From Dacryopinax spathularia (Eukaryota > Basidiomycota > Dacrymycetes > Dacrymycetales > Dacrymycetaceae): a stretch of DNA of 64,000 nucleotides. Where the stretch lies: contig JBBPFI010000001.1 of the NCBI GenBank assembly GCA_037974965.1, forward strand, positions 1,922,001 through 1,986,000, read 5' to 3'. Both the position numbers and the translations under genes were made by a program. This document shows positions 22,670 to 34,568 of this stretch, in pieces. Within the stretch, counting starts at the first letter, position 1. Every line of letters begins with the position of its first letter. The notes under the pieces were generated by a model. The model was not told the origin of the DNA, searched no databases, and worked only from the letters and a program-made list of their open reading frames with translations.

Positions 22670-24062
22670 ATGTTCAACACCTTCGACCTCACCGGTCACT
22701 CTTTCCTTCCCCGGGACATCCCACTCGACTTCGAGCTCGACCCATCCTCATGTTCCCTCCTCGGCCCCACAGCAATCGCAGTCCAGCTGCTCATGGGAGC
22801 GCTCGTCCTCGGCTCCCTCGTCTACAAACGACACCGCGAGCGCCCCAAGCGAGCCTGGTGGATATGGGCGTTTGACGTGGGCAAGCAAGTTGTGGGCCAG
22901 GCGAGCGTGCATGTGAGCAATGTGGTGATCTCGTGGGTTGGGGCGAGTAATGGGTCGGAGGGGGGGAATGGGAATGCGTGTGCGTGGTATTTGGTCAACA
23001 TTCTGGTTGATACTACTGTTGGTATGTCTGCACTTGCCCTCCAAGGCAGAGGGCGAAAGCTGATGGGATCATGTAGGCGTGGGGCTGATCTACATTGCTC
23101 TGCATGGACTGACGAACCTCCTCTCCGAGCGGCTTGCGATACCTGGATTAATATCAGGCGAATACGGCCACCCGCCCAAATGGTCCTACTTCTTCCGCCA
23201 GCTCCTCGTCTACCTCCTCGCACTAGCATTCATGAAGCTCGTCGTGCTCGGTCTCTTCGCCCTCGTCCCCGAAATTACCCGTATAGGGGACTGGATGCTC
23301 GAGTGGACCGCGTCAAACTGGGCTCTGCAGGTCGTAGTGGTCATGGGAATCGTACCTATTACGATGAACATCCTCCAGTTCTGGCTGATCGACAGTATCG
23401 TCAAGAGCAAGATGCTGCCTTTCGCTCCCGCGCCCGCGCCAGTGCCGGAAGACCCGACGGACGAGCGGGATCCGTTGATGCAGGCAGACGGCGTGGAGCG
23501 GGAATACGAAGAGGACGAAGGGCCCACTCTGACGGGTCGGAAGATATTGGACGACCTGGAGGCGCAGCGCGGCGCCGCTGGGAACGGGTCGGCGGAAGGA
23601 GGGAGGAGATATATCGACGGCGTTTCGCCCGGCACGTCAGCCTCGTCTGGTGCGACCGTCCGGCCACCCAAGATCTCCCGCTCACCCCCGCCAACCGACA
23701 GGCGCAGCTCGACGGGGACCGTGGAGTCCTACAGGCTGAGGCCGCTCTCGAGGGAGAACAGTACGGGTGGAGTGGGACCGGGAGGGACGGGGTTCAAGGT
23801 TCCTACTTTGCACGTGACGAAGCCGAGCGGGGATTGGGAGTGGAACGCGCAGGATGAGTGGGGTGAGGACCCGTTTGATGATTCTGCTGTTTCTGCTGCT
23901 TCTGCTGCTTCTGGTCCTGCTGCTGGTAGGGGAGGGGAGGGGAAGAAGAGTAACGGGACTGCTGGGAAACGTACGGCAGTAGAAGAAGTGGACGATGACG
24001 GTGCTGAGGATGCGTGGGGCAGCATGGAGGCCATCGATGGACCCAAGGGATCCAGCAGGTAG
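22670..24062 (+). CDS. STIMATE/YPL162C-like vacuolar membrane protein
   Basis: This is a polytopic membrane protein of the family that includes yeast vacuolar YPL162C and animal STIMATE (TMEM110), an ER regulator of STIM1. Exons are 22670-23021 and 23077-24062 (445 aa). Helices are near TAIAVQLLMGALVLGSLVY, VNILVDTTVGVGLIYIALHG, LLVYLLALAFMKLVVLGLFA and VVVVMGIVPITMNILQFWLI. The family pattern is RPKRAWWIWAFDVGKQVVG with an Asn-rich loop (NGNACAWYLVN) and GEYGHPPKWSYFFRQ. The C-terminal 170 residues are hydrophilic and low in complexity, with acidic and Ser/Pro runs (DPTDERDPLMQADG), so they are probably cytosolic. The fungal role is unknown. It is convergent with eIF3m. Confidence 0.85.
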
Positions 24063-24273
24063 CCTTCTGCCACTCATGTGCCTTCTGACTATGGGGGATC
24101 TATCATCGTTTTGCTGGGAAATTGGGCACCGGGCGTAGGACACGCGAGCATAGAGTGTATGCGTAATGTGTATCATTACTTTTAGTGGGAATCACATATA
24201 CCCCTTAGCGCATATATGCTACACAACCGCATACCCCATACACCTCTTCTCCCAGAAGCTATCGTAGAGCCAT

Positions 24274-25720
24274 CTAAGCAGCAGCCTCAACAGTCGCCCC
24301 CTCGCTCTGGAGCGTCGCCCCAACATTCTCCACCACCACCTTCCCCTCCCCTCCCTTTTCCAGCGCCGCCCCACTAGAGACAGCGCGCTCCTTCTTACTC
24401 TTCAGCACCGCCAACACGCCCAACAGCCCGTCCCTCCACGCCGTCGCGCGCTCCTCCAGCCTCTCCCATTCGGGCTTCTCGAACGCGCGCACCGACGCGC
24501 GGTAGACGCGGAAGGTTTGGGTCGTTTGGCTCAGTTTGCCGCTGATGAGCTTGGCGCGGATGGCGAGGAGGACGGTGGGCTCTACTTCGGTGGGGGGGAT
24601 GTTCAGGGAGGCGCTTATGAGTGCGTAGGGGATCTCGGCTGAGCCGGAGGGGGAGGAGGAGGGGGAGAGGTACTGCGCTGCCAGCGAGGAGAGCGTAAGA
24701 AGGCGAAGCTTTTGCTCGAGGGAGGATGGGTCCAGCCCGAATTCGGCAAGGGTGGAAGAATGCGAGGAGAGCCAGTCGGTCCATTCCCCCATCCCGCCGC
24801 GCCAGAAGGTCTGGAGGAGGGAGAAGAGAGGGTGGGACTTGATGGATGTGATTGCTGCGGCGGACAGGATGGGGTCGTACGAGTAGACGAAGGGGAGGGA
24901 GAGGGCGCGGGCGATGGTGGAGAGGGCTACGTCGCTCGCGGAGGGTGAGTCGGCGGGGAGGATCGTCAGCCTGCGGACGAGGAACGCGTAGGCTTCTTCT
25001 CTGTACCTATGTGTCAGCTTGCCTCGCAGCAGTGGGAGAAGAGGGAAGGACGTACGATTGACCGGCCTTTTCGAGTGCAGCGGCAACCTGGGCCAACAGG
25101 TCGGACTTCTCTTCTACCGTTACGTCCCACTCCTCCAGCCAGCCCTCGACGTCGCTCTTCGTTATCTGCAGCAGCGGCACCTCCCCGTTCTCAGCCGCGA
25201 CGCTGAGGAGCGCCTTGTACGCATGTAGCCTCACGGCCGACGACCGAGGTGCCGCATTAAACAGATTCGAGATGATGCGGTACTTGACGCCCGAGCTCGG
25301 GCTCGAAGCACCCGCCACCTGCGCCAAAAGAGTATCGACTTGCTCAAGCAACGCCGGCGAGTTCGCAGGGAAGAGAGCAAGCACATGCGCAAACAAAAGG
25401 TTAAAGAACCCCTCCTGCTCGCGCTCGTTCCCCTCCCCCAGGCCCTTCACACCAGCAACGACAAGCTGCACAGTCTTCTGCCGCCGTTCTTCGTCCTCTG
25501 TGATAGGCTTGCCTCCTGCGGGAGTGAGCAGAATATCTTGATAGGGCTTGATGTATGCTATCCGGTCATCTTGCGAAAGACCGCGGGCGAGGTAGTTGAC
25601 GAGTTCTTGGATCTGCGGTGGACTCGTCAGCCTGGCTGCATACCGTGAGGAGGGGGTGGGGCGTACCTGCTCCTGGAATGTGCCTTCGGTGAAGATGATG
25701 ACCGAGTCGGTAGGAGCCAT
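24274..25720 (-). CDS. Eukaryotic translation initiation factor 3 subunit M (eIF3m)
   Basis: This PCI-domain subunit of the eIF3 complex acts in cytoplasmic initiation. Exons are 25667-25720, 25056-25612 and 24274-25006 (447 aa). The start MAPTDSVIIFTEGTFQEQ leads into IQELVNYLARGL. A helical-repeat region (FFNLLFAHVLALFPANSP, YRIISNLFNAAPRSSAVRL) is followed by YREEAYAFLVRRL. The PCI winged-helix part includes FLLQTFW-like FSLLQTFWRGG, LRLLTLSSLAAQ and the segment LNIPPTEVEPTVLLAIRAKL, then GKLSQTTQTFRVYRASVRAF, which is diagnostic of eIF3m. The C-terminus is Ala/Glu/Lys-rich and disordered. It is divergent from SEC18, with about 430 bp between the starts. Confidence 0.93.
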
Positions 25721-26150
25721 TCTGACCAGCGCAGCACAACTCAGCCAAGCAAGCAAGCAAAAGAACGGGGAAGGGTAGCTCGAAGCGCCGGTATAGCTGT
25801 CTGTGCTTGTGCTGCTGCTCGTACACTCCGATTATTTGGATTCGACAGTGCGCGCGACTTTTTTCGGATGGTGAAAGGGCTTTCACCAAATGCCTCCGAA
25901 GAACCCCATTGCACAGCCACTCAGAGACCCGCACTGTGACTGCGCCCTGAACGAAGGCGAATGCGTCAGAAGCCGCGTACGGTGTCCTGGAGCACCGCAA
26001 CGTCGCACACGTCCCATCCCTCCTTCACCAGTCAGGCGTCTACCACAGTCTCCTCTCCTGATTGCTCTTGTATAACAACTATCACTATCTTGTCGATACC
26101 TCCTCCTTCTTGTCTGCTAGACATCTACTTCGACAAAACTTGAAGCGACA

Positions 26151-28997
26151 ATGTGGGGCAGCAGAAACCCAGCACCTCCTCGATCAGGCCAACAGCCTTA
26201 CCAATACGTACCCGACCAACCAGCCCGTACACCTCCCTACGGCGCTTCACCTCACCCTTCGTCGGCGTCACTTGCTCCTGCAGGGAGCGGGAGGGAGAAA
26301 GGGTATCATACGCCTTACACGTCCGCCCAACCTCTGGGGTATGAGAAGAGGGATGGGCCGGGGCATTATGGCGAGTCTAGCGCCTCGGCGCGCGTGACTG
26401 GCAGGTGAGTAGGCGTCTTTTGAAGCTGGAAGATGGTGCTGATGACTGGTGGGATGATAGGGCACATGTCGTCAATGCTCCGAATGACGAGATGGCCCTC
26501 TCGAACTGCGTGATCGTCAATCCCAAGGAATGGGAAGGCGCCCAATACGGATGGATGAAGCGTCAGTTCCCCGTCAAGTTCCGGTTCGTCCCTCTTTTCT
26601 CCCCCCTCTACCTTCTAATTCCACTAACTCCGTATGTGCAGGTACGATAATACAGGCAAGATCCACACGGGTCAAGTAGGCTGCTCTGCCGTGCAGAGAC
26701 AATGGATGGGCCTCTCGGCGCAAGGGGACGAAGTGGAGCTCGAAGAGCTCAAGACTGAAGAGCTTGGGCCGAGCATCTACCTGGGTGGACTTGACCTGGA
26801 GGTGGGGTTCAACCAGTCCAAGCGGCGAGACGTGCAAGACCAGTTCGACGCGGACGATATGGCCCGTAGCTTTATCCGCGTACGTCTTCCCGCCATCTCC
26901 CCCTGCCTGTTTCCTGCTTGTGCGGTCTGCTGATGGGGAGGACAGGCGTTCAACGGCATCATCCTCTCCATAGGCCAAATGCTGGTGTGGGACTATCACG
27001 GCCACCTACTCAAGATCTGGGTCAAGTCGCTGCACGTCGTCGACCTGGGCTCGCTCAACCCGCAGAAGGGCCAGCAGCAGCAGCAGCAGCGGCAGAGGGG
27101 CAGCTCGGTGTCGGCTTCGCAGTTGCATTTCGGGATCTTGATCGACCAGACCGATATCCAGATTATGAAGGCTCCTGATAGTGCTATCCGGATTAAGGCT
27201 TCTGCCAAGAAGTGCGTGCTTGCCTCATCTTACGTATTAGCAGGCAGTAGTAGCACGTGCTGATGCTGTTGTGCAGAGCGGCGCCGAACGCCATCCTCGC
27301 CCCGAACTTCAAGTTTGAAGACATGGGCATCGGCGGCCTGGACGAAGAGTTCGGCGCCATCTTCCGACGGGCATTCGCGAGCCGCGTCTTCCCGCCCGGC
27401 CTCGTCGAGAAAATGGGTATCCAGCACGTCAAAGGCATCCTCCTGTACGGCCCCCCAGGAACAGGCAAGACGCTCATGGCGCGTCAAATCGGCAAGATGC
27501 TCAACGCGCGCGAGCCGAAGATCGTGAATGGCCCGGAGATACTGAACAAGTATGTGGGCGCGAGCGAGGAGAATATCAGGAAGCTGTTTGCGGATGCGGA
27601 GAAGGAGTATAAGGAGAAGGGGGACGAGAGTGGGCTGCATATTATCATTTTTGACGAGCTGGACGCGATTTGCAAGCAGAGGGGGTCGACGAATAGCGGG
27701 ACTGGGGTGGGGGACTCGGTGGTCAACCAGCTGTTGTCCAAGGTCCGTACATTTCCCCTTCCTTCCTTCCTTCCTTTGCTTCTTCCTTCCGGCCGGGGGA
27801 TGTGGCTGATGCAGGAGACAGATGGACGGCGTCGACCAGCTGAACAACATCCTCATCATCGGCATGACCAACCGACTCGACATGATCGACGAAGCCCTCC
27901 TCCGTCCCGGCCGACTCGAAGTCCACATGGAGATCTCCCTGCCGGACGAAAAAGGCCGGCTTCAGATCCTGAACATCCACACTGCCAAGATGCGCACCAA
28001 CGGGATCCTGGACCACGATGTCGACCTTGCCGAGCTCGCCGCCGTGACCAAGAACTTCTCGGGCGCGGAGATCAACGGCTTGATCAAGAGCGCTACTTCG
28101 TTCGCTTTTAACAGACATGTGAAAGTGGGGACGATGGCGGGCATCGCGGATGATATTAATGACCTGCGGGTGAACCGGTCTGATTTCATGCATGCGTTGG
28201 ACGAGGTCCACCCGCTCTACGGTATCTCCGAGGAAGAACTCTCTTCGGTCGTCCAGAACGGGATTATACACTACGACAACGTCATCGACGAGATCCTGAA
28301 CGACGGCCGACTCTTCATCGAGCAAGTACGCACCTCGGAACGCACGCCGCTCGTCAGTATCCTCCTGCACGGCCCTCCAGGAAGTGGGAAGACAGCCCTA
28401 GCAGCGACCATCGCAATGGCGAGCGAATTCCCATTCATAAAGATCATCTCCCCCGACCAGATGGTCGGGTACTCCGAAGGGCAGAAGATCGCCACTATCA
28501 CCAAGGTCTTTAATGACAGCTACAAGTCCCCGCTGAGCGTAATAGTGGTGGACCAGATCGAGCGTCTGATCGACTGGGTCTCCATCGGGCCTAGGTTCTC
28601 GAACGGGGTAGTGCAGACCTTGACGGTCCTGATGGGCAAACGCCCTCCCAAGGGGCGCAGACTGCTCATTATCGCCACTACCTCCTCCAGGCCGCTCATA
28701 ACGGAAATAGAGATGTCCGACGTCTTCGACAGCGAGATCCGCGTCCCGCCTATCACCGACTCGCGCTCGCTCGAAACGGTCATCCGGGAACTGAAGCTCT
28801 TCGGCTCGGATGTGGAGTACAGGCGCGCGATGGACAAGCTCAGGCAGGCTGGGCTCGCGGGGGAGGGGAGGCTGAATATTGGGATCAAGAAGCTGCTTAG
28901 TGTGGTCGAGATGGCGAGGCAGGAACCGGAGGCTGTGGCGGATCGGCTGGTGCAGGCGTTGATGCAGTTGGCGCCGCCGCCGGGGACGATCATCTAA
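26151..28997 (+). CDS. SEC18: Vesicle-fusing ATPase Sec18/NSF
   Basis: This hexameric AAA+ ATPase uses alpha-SNAP to disassemble cis-SNARE complexes throughout the secretory pathway. Exons are 26151-26404, 26461-26583, 26642-26879, 26946-27211, 27277-27742 and 27822-28997 (840 aa). A disordered Pro/Ser-rich leader of about 85 residues precedes the N domain ([28 protein letters not shown]). The D1 Walker A is [12 protein letters not shown] and Walker B is [11 protein letters not shown], with [18 protein letters not shown] containing the arginine-finger region. The D2 Walker A is [12 protein letters not shown], and the Walker B region reads [13 protein letters not shown], the usual Sec18 D2 form with Asp-Gln in place of Asp-Glu. 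A run of glutamines (six, then RQ) inserts in the N domain. Very long leaders are uncommon but do occur in basidiomycete homologues. Confidence 0.96.
27076..27094 (+). repeat. CAG microsatellite coding polyglutamine in Sec18
   Basis: A run of CAG codons, interrupted once by CGG, encodes GQQQQQQRQ inside the N domain of Sec18. Length polymorphism between strains would be expected. Confidence 0.8.
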
Positions 28998-29834
28998 TCA
29001 TCTGCGGGGCGGGGCGGGCGGGGATGTAGAGGGAGAGGGAGAGGAGATAGAGATGTTGGACGTCAAAAGTTCGTTCATTACCCTGCTTGCGATGCTGGAC
29101 CAATGCTCTCAGCTATGTATGTGTAGTTATGTGCGAGACCTGCACGAGGAATGTGATACCTTTCTGTCGGAGGATTGGCCTCATGGCTGCTCGTAGGAGA
29201 CGAGATGACCGCCAGGGACTCTGTCTTCGACTCCAGTTGCGCTGCTTCAACTCCGCACATCCTGGTAGCGACCATAAACCTGGCTTCTAATCGACATCTC
29301 TGCTTGCTTGGACGCTCGTCGCTGCGCTCCGGGCCGTCGAACTCCGGCGGAGCGGAGAAACGGTGTGGTTTTTGGCCCTGTGCTTGGTGGCGAGTTGCCA
29401 CTCACCACACAATCCCAGCACTCGGAGCGCTTTATCTGGCCAACTTCCATTCTTCCAGGCAGGAGAACTGACACTTACTACTTCTGCTATTGCTCACGGA
29501 CTGGGTTTGGGAGGGGCAGAGCAGCATGCTCACTGAGTCACTAACCGCAAACACGCACACAACGACAGAGGCTGACTTGGAGCAGACGATTTTCAGCTCA
29601 CCATGAACCATCATTCTGCCACGCTGCGGTGCTGCCACGCTGCCATCACTAATCACTTTCCACTGATCATTGCTACGGGAAGATGTATAAATTCGGGGGG
29701 GCTCTCTGCGATGTCGTTCAGTTCCTCCTTCCCAGCTTCAGCCTTCTATTCGACAAAACATTAGGTATGCCTCTCTGCCCTTCTGTATCGTGGGTGTCGT
29801 GGACTGAAGAGCGTCCGTTTAGCGCGAAGACATT
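28998..29834. other. Intergenic region and probable 5' leader
   Basis: No gene is supported between SEC18 and the hypothetical gene. Toward its end lie a TATA element (29686-29692) and a likely 5' leader intron at 29765-29822 with GTATGC donor and TTTAG acceptor. Confidence 0.45.
29686..29692 (+). promoter_or_regulatory. TATA box of the hypothetical gene at 29835
   Basis: TATAAAT lies about 150 bp before the start codon. The distance is reasonable if the 58-nt leader intron at 29765-29822 is removed. Confidence 0.45.
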
Positions 29835-30542
29835 ATGTGGTGCCCTTCCCTCTCCTTCCTCGCTTCCTTCTTCACCAAGACCCCGGTGAAGCCCTCTCCG
29901 TACCCCGATGTCTTCCTCGAGGGCCGCTCTGCCGAAGCTCAACCCCGCTCATCGCCGACCGAGCCAATCAACAGTCTCCTCGTTGAGATTATCGAGGATC
30001 CCAAGTCGGCCAACTGTTATGTCTATCAATTCGATCTATACTCAAGACAAGACAATCATACGGTCTTCATCGTCCATATCGGCGTGAATGGCTCAACTAC
30101 CGTCGATTACGCCCTCGAATGCGAAACACGCTGGCACAAGGCCTACATGCTGCGCAGGATCGAGACGCTGGACATGCCCACCCTAAAGGAGAGAGAGCAC
30201 GAGTTCGACGAAGAACGGACCCGGCCGATGGCTTTCATCCGCTACGGACTCCCGCCCGACGGGATCTCGCTCACCACATTCCTCGAGCTCATGATCACGA
30301 TCAACAATTACGGCGTGCAGTATCAACATCGAAGTTATCCACATCGATGGTTCCCGCTGCTGCTGTTGAACACGATGGACGGGTTTCTGCCGCCGCATTG
30401 CTGGGCAATACATAACCCCACAATCCACGAGGCTACGGTTATGTTCGAATGGATGATGCACCGTGACTTACAGGCCATTCTGGAGATGATGCGGCAGAAC
30501 CAGGATGTGGATCACGACGACGAAGGCCATGCACCTGCCTGA
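29835..30542 (+). CDS. Hypothetical protein, 235 aa, unrecognised
   Basis: This single-exon frame has a clear TATA element and probable leader intron. The protein has a hydrophobic start (MWCPSLSFLASFF), possibly a weak targeting signal, then a soluble globular body with many aromatic residues (FDLYSRQDNHTVFIVHIGVN, FLELMITINNYGVQYQHRSY, RWFPLLLLNTMDGFLPPHCW). It ends in an acidic tail (DVDHDDEGHAPA). No transmembrane helix or known catalytic motif is evident. Composition and the strong order of hydrophobic and polar residues suggest a real folded protein. I do not recognise a family and give no function. Confidence 0.6.
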   Translation: MWCPSLSFLASFFTKTPVKPSPYPDVFLEGRSAEAQPRSSPTEPINSLLVEIIEDPKSANCYVYQFDLYSRQDNHTVFIVHIGVNGSTTVDYALECETRWHKAYMLRRIETLDMPTLKEREHEFDEERTRPMAFIRYGLPPDGISLTTFLELMITINNYGVQYQHRSYPHRWFPLLLLNTMDGFLPPHCWAIHNPTIHEATVMFEWMMHRDLQAILEMMRQNQDVDHDDEGHAPA

Positions 30543-31200
30543 TTGGCGTTTCTTCTGGGCCTGAGAGGAGGGGGAATCGTCAGATATGGAGGGGTGTGCA
30601 GGATGCGAGGTCAATGTCGTGTTTCTAGTTTTTGTTGGCATTCCTTCTGACTCTTCCTGCAATCTTGTTCCTAGTTACAATACGATACTGTCCTGTAATC
30701 GATTCGGGTTTGTGGTTCTGTAGAAAGATCCACCCGGAGTGTCTAGAGCCGATTGAAGGACAAGGGACAAGATCGGAGCCGCCGCACCGGCGGAAGGTGG
30801 AAGAAGGCAGAAGCGCCCATAAAAGCCCCCGGCGCTTCTTCAGGTTCGGAGATGCGGAGCCGAGGTCAGAAGCGACGAAACCCATAACCGCTGACGTTTT
30901 TACGTTAGGGTCGGAACCGAAGTATACCCGGTGGGACTTGGCGGGGCGAGCAGGGTCCTTTCGGGGAGTGGGCAAGGGAAGGTTGTCGTCTCTGCCTGCT
31001 GCTTTGTACGTCTGTTCTGCTGGTTGTGCACGAACCATATCCCCTCAATTCGGGAAGCTTCAAACCCACTACAGTCCTATCCACTTCATTCACATAACCA
31101 TCGTCTCCCCAATACCACACAACCACCCCGGCCATTCGGCCCTGGAGCCGTCCTGCTCAAACCCCGCAAGTCGCCCGCCTCCCTCTCACCATCGCCCATC
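30543..31200. other. Intergenic region upstream of the histone deacetylase
   Basis: No gene is seen. The last 150 bases are pyrimidine-rich, as for a basidiomycete promoter and leader. An in-frame extension upstream of 31201 lacks any deacetylase similarity. Confidence 0.45.
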
Positions 31201-34200
31201 ATGCGTTCGACATCCCCAACACCTCCTCTCGATGACCCCTCAACGCACTCCACAACCCCTCGCCGTGTCTCCTACTTCTATGATCCCGACGTCGGCGGGT
31301 TCGCCTATCCCTACCAACACCCTATGAAGCCCCACCGGATGCGGATGGCGCATGCGCTCATTGGCGCGTACGGTATGCTGGGAAAGATGCAGGTTGTGCG
31401 ACCAAGACGAGCGAATGAGCTCGATCTGACACGGTTTCATACGGACGAGTATATCGAGTTCCTTAAGAGCATCAACGCGGAGAACTATATGGAGTGGACG
31501 GCGAACAAGAAGTGTACGTTGCCCTTGATTTACCAGCCTGGCCGATTTAGAGCTAATTGTGATCTTGCAGTCTGTCAAACAGACGACTGCCCGCCGTGGG
31601 ACGGTCTCTGGGACTTTACGACCCTCACTGCGGGATCCTCAATCTCCGCCGCCCATTCCCTCGTTACGGGTCATTCAGATATCGCCATCGCCTGGGCCGG
31701 CGGTCTGCATCATGCCAAACGGGCCGAAGCCTCCGGTTTCTGCTACGTGAACGACATCGTCCTCGGGATCCTCGAGCTCCTACGAGTTCACGCTCGTGTG
31801 CTATATGTCGACATTGACATCCACCATGGTGACGGCGTCGAAGAAGCGTTCTATACCACCGATCGGGTGATGACCTGCTCATTCCATAAGTTTGGCGACT
31901 TCTTCCCTGGTACTGGGACGGTGGGCGATACCGGCAAGGGAAGAGGAGAAGGATATGCGGTGAACTTCCCGCTGAAGGACGGATTGACGGACGAGCAGTT
32001 CGTCGACGCGTTCAAGAGCGTTGTGGGGAGGATTATGGAGTGGTATAGACCGGGAGCTGTCGTGTTACAGGGAGGAGCCGATAGCTTGGCTGGTGATAAG
32101 CTGGGCGCGTTCAACCTCAGCATGCATGGTATGCTTCCCTGTTCTATTACTCCAGATTTCGCATGCTGATCAAACCCATCAGGGCATGCCGCGTGCGCCG
32201 CCTACCTACGCACCTTTAACGTTCCGCTCCTGATGGTAGGCGGAGGTGGCTACACCGTCAAGAACGTCTCCCGTACCTGGACGTACGAAACGGCCGTCGC
32301 GATCGGCTGCACCCAGGACATATCCCCCGACCTGCCGAATAACGAATACCTCGAATGGTTCGGCCCGCGCTACAAGCTCGAAGTCCTCCGCAACAACATG
32401 GAGAACTGGAATTCGCAGGAAGCGATCGAGGCGATCAAGCAGCGGATATGGGAGAACATGCGCGGGCTGCCGTTTGCGCCGAGCGCGGGACTGAAGCAGG
32501 AGATGGGGGAGAGGAAGCCGTGGCGGTGGGGAGGGGCGGGGAAGAAGGGAGAGTGGGAGGAGGAGTGGGAGGAGGAGGACTCGGATTGGGAGGATCTGGA
32601 TAGGCGGATATCACGTGCGTCCTTCATTGCTCTGTTGGATATATGCTGACGCACATATGGTGCAGAACGACTACGCGATAAGCATACCAAAGCGCAAGAG
32701 GATCCTTTAACAGACAGCGACAGCTCGACCTACGACTCCGACGAAGACCACCCCCACGCACAATCCCAACGAACGCTCCGCTCACGAAAAGCACCAAGAA
32801 AACAACGGCACAGCGAGCGGTTCCGCAGTCCTTCCGCATCCGAGCTCGACTCTGATGCCGACTCTGACGCAGGAGAGAACGGCTATGCACGGAGGGAGAG
32901 GGCAAGGAGGATATATGCGCCCAGGAAAAAACCGAGGACGTTTTTCTCTTCGCCTGCTTCGGCCGGACCGGCGGGGGCGTTTATGGATCCGAGGTTGCTT
33001 GCTCTGAAGGAGGAGGAACTGTTATTGCAGCAAGAGGAGAAGGAGCGACTAGCGAGGAGAGAGCAGGAGGCAGCGGCGTTCAGGGCTATGGTGCGGGAGA
33101 GCGTTGAGCGCGAGCTGGCCAGCCTGGGCGAGAGGGTCGGTCTGCCCGGGCAAGTAGGGGTGAAAGAGCGTGAGGAGGGCGGACGAAGGGAGAGGGAGCG
33201 GAGGGAGAGGGAGAGGAGTGTTGCTCGTGGGAAGGATGTTGGGGTGGAGGAGGACGTGGATATGGACGTTGATGCTGATGCTGAGGAGGAGAAGGCTGAG
33301 GCTGAGAAGGCTGAGGCTGGGGAGGAGGACGAGCAGGATGAGGATGGGGAAGGGGACGAAGAGGAGGGAGAGGTGCTTGAGCCGAAATTGCATCCTGCTG
33401 CTATCGCCATTGCCAAGTCTGGAAAGGAGGAGGACGAGGATGAGGACGATAAGGAAGAGCAGGAAGAGCAACGGGAAAACGAGGAGAAAGATGAAGATGA
33501 GCAGGAGGACGAGGAAGACGATGCTCGTCCGCATGGGCAGGCCGAAGTGGAGCATGAGGAGCACGAGCATGATGATGAGGAGGAGGATGAGGACGCGCCA
33601 GAAGCCGAAGCTCAGGTTGACGTGGAGATGGAAGACGACGAGAACCCCGATGACGGCGATGGCGACGAAGAGGGTGAAGAGCCTGAAGCGCCGGCTCCTC
33701 AACCTCAGATCGACGATGACGGCTCTGACCTCTCTGACGTCGATGATGATGAGGACGCCGGAGCTGCCCCCGAAGTACGGCACGACGAGGACGGAGACGG
33801 AGATGACGAAGCAGATGAGGATCTACCAGATGAGGAGGATGGGACTGGCACCATCATCGAGGAAGCTGATGAGGGTCATCCTGCTCCAGAAGACGACCAG
33901 GACGCTGACGACGCCGATGCCGATGCGGGACATGCCGAAGCCGACGCCGATATGGAGGACGACTCCCGAGTACCCTCGCCTTCCGGAGAAGCTGCAGCAG
34001 GCTCGCCAGAAGCGGAAATCGAATCGTCCGAACCGAGCACGGTCTCCCTCTCCCGCAGCCCGACGGGATCCCCACGGCAAGCTGGAGAAGGTGGAGCAGA
34101 TGCGAGTATGGAAGAGGGCGAAGTCGACGAGGGCGAACGAGAACCTGCCGCCGTGGACTTCCGGCTGGAAGCTTTGGCTGATGTTGCCGGTGCGAGCGAG

Positions 34201-34212
34201 CAGCGGACTTGA
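31201..34212 (+). CDS. Class I (Rpd3-type) histone deacetylase with long acidic C-terminal tail
   Basis: This nuclear zinc-dependent lysine deacetylase would work in Rpd3/Sin3-like corepressor complexes. Exons are 31201-31513, 31571-32128, 32183-32614 and 32666-34212 (949 aa). The catalytic domain covers roughly residues 20-400: RRVSYFYDPDVGGFAY, HPMKPHRMRMAHALI, WAGGLHHAKRAEASGFCY (active-site His pair), VLYVDIDIHHGDGVEEAFYT (zinc Asp and His), GGADSLAGDKLGAFNLSM (zinc Asp) and MVGGGGYTVKNVSRTWTYET (catalytic Tyr). EASGFCY and the HHGDGVEEAF block favour Rpd3 over Hos2. The usual QCGADSL reads QGGADSL here. After a basic coiled segment, the last 320 residues are almost all Asp, Glu, Ala and Pro. 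Family members are usually 450-650 aa. Confidence 0.93.
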
Positions 34213-34568
34213 TTTTCCCATTTGCTAGGTCGTGGCACCTCGTTCTTCGCGGGTCGTCCGTGCTGTAGAAGAGGCTTACAGTTATTTTTCCCGATTTTAT
34301 TCTGGCGCATGTACATACCATGGGTGATACTGTAATGATCATAGTTGATGCCATTGTTGCTGTCAGGATGCCGCATGTGTCTGAGCCCTTGGACCATCAA
34401 GAGCCCATCGGGAGATTACAACGGTTTCCCGGCAGTGCTGACAGTAGTACGTGTCAGTGACTGGTATGTCGAGAGAATCTTGATCAGACATTCCAGTTTC
34501 CGAAGAATGTGCCGCAAACCCGACCTTGATATGACCGCGGGCCAGAGGAAGCTCGGGAGCGGGAATAC
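34213..34568. other. Intergenic, up to MITE copy A
   Basis: This stretch holds the 3' end region of the deacetylase gene and nothing else I can name. The last nine bases are the left target duplication of the MITE. Confidence 0.5.

Noticed and set aside
33049-33783. Hydrophobic minus-strand frame (many Leu/Ile/Val) that looks like a membrane protein
   Set aside because: It is the reverse complement of the Asp/Glu codon runs in the deacetylase tail, which produce Leu/Ile/Val codons automatically.
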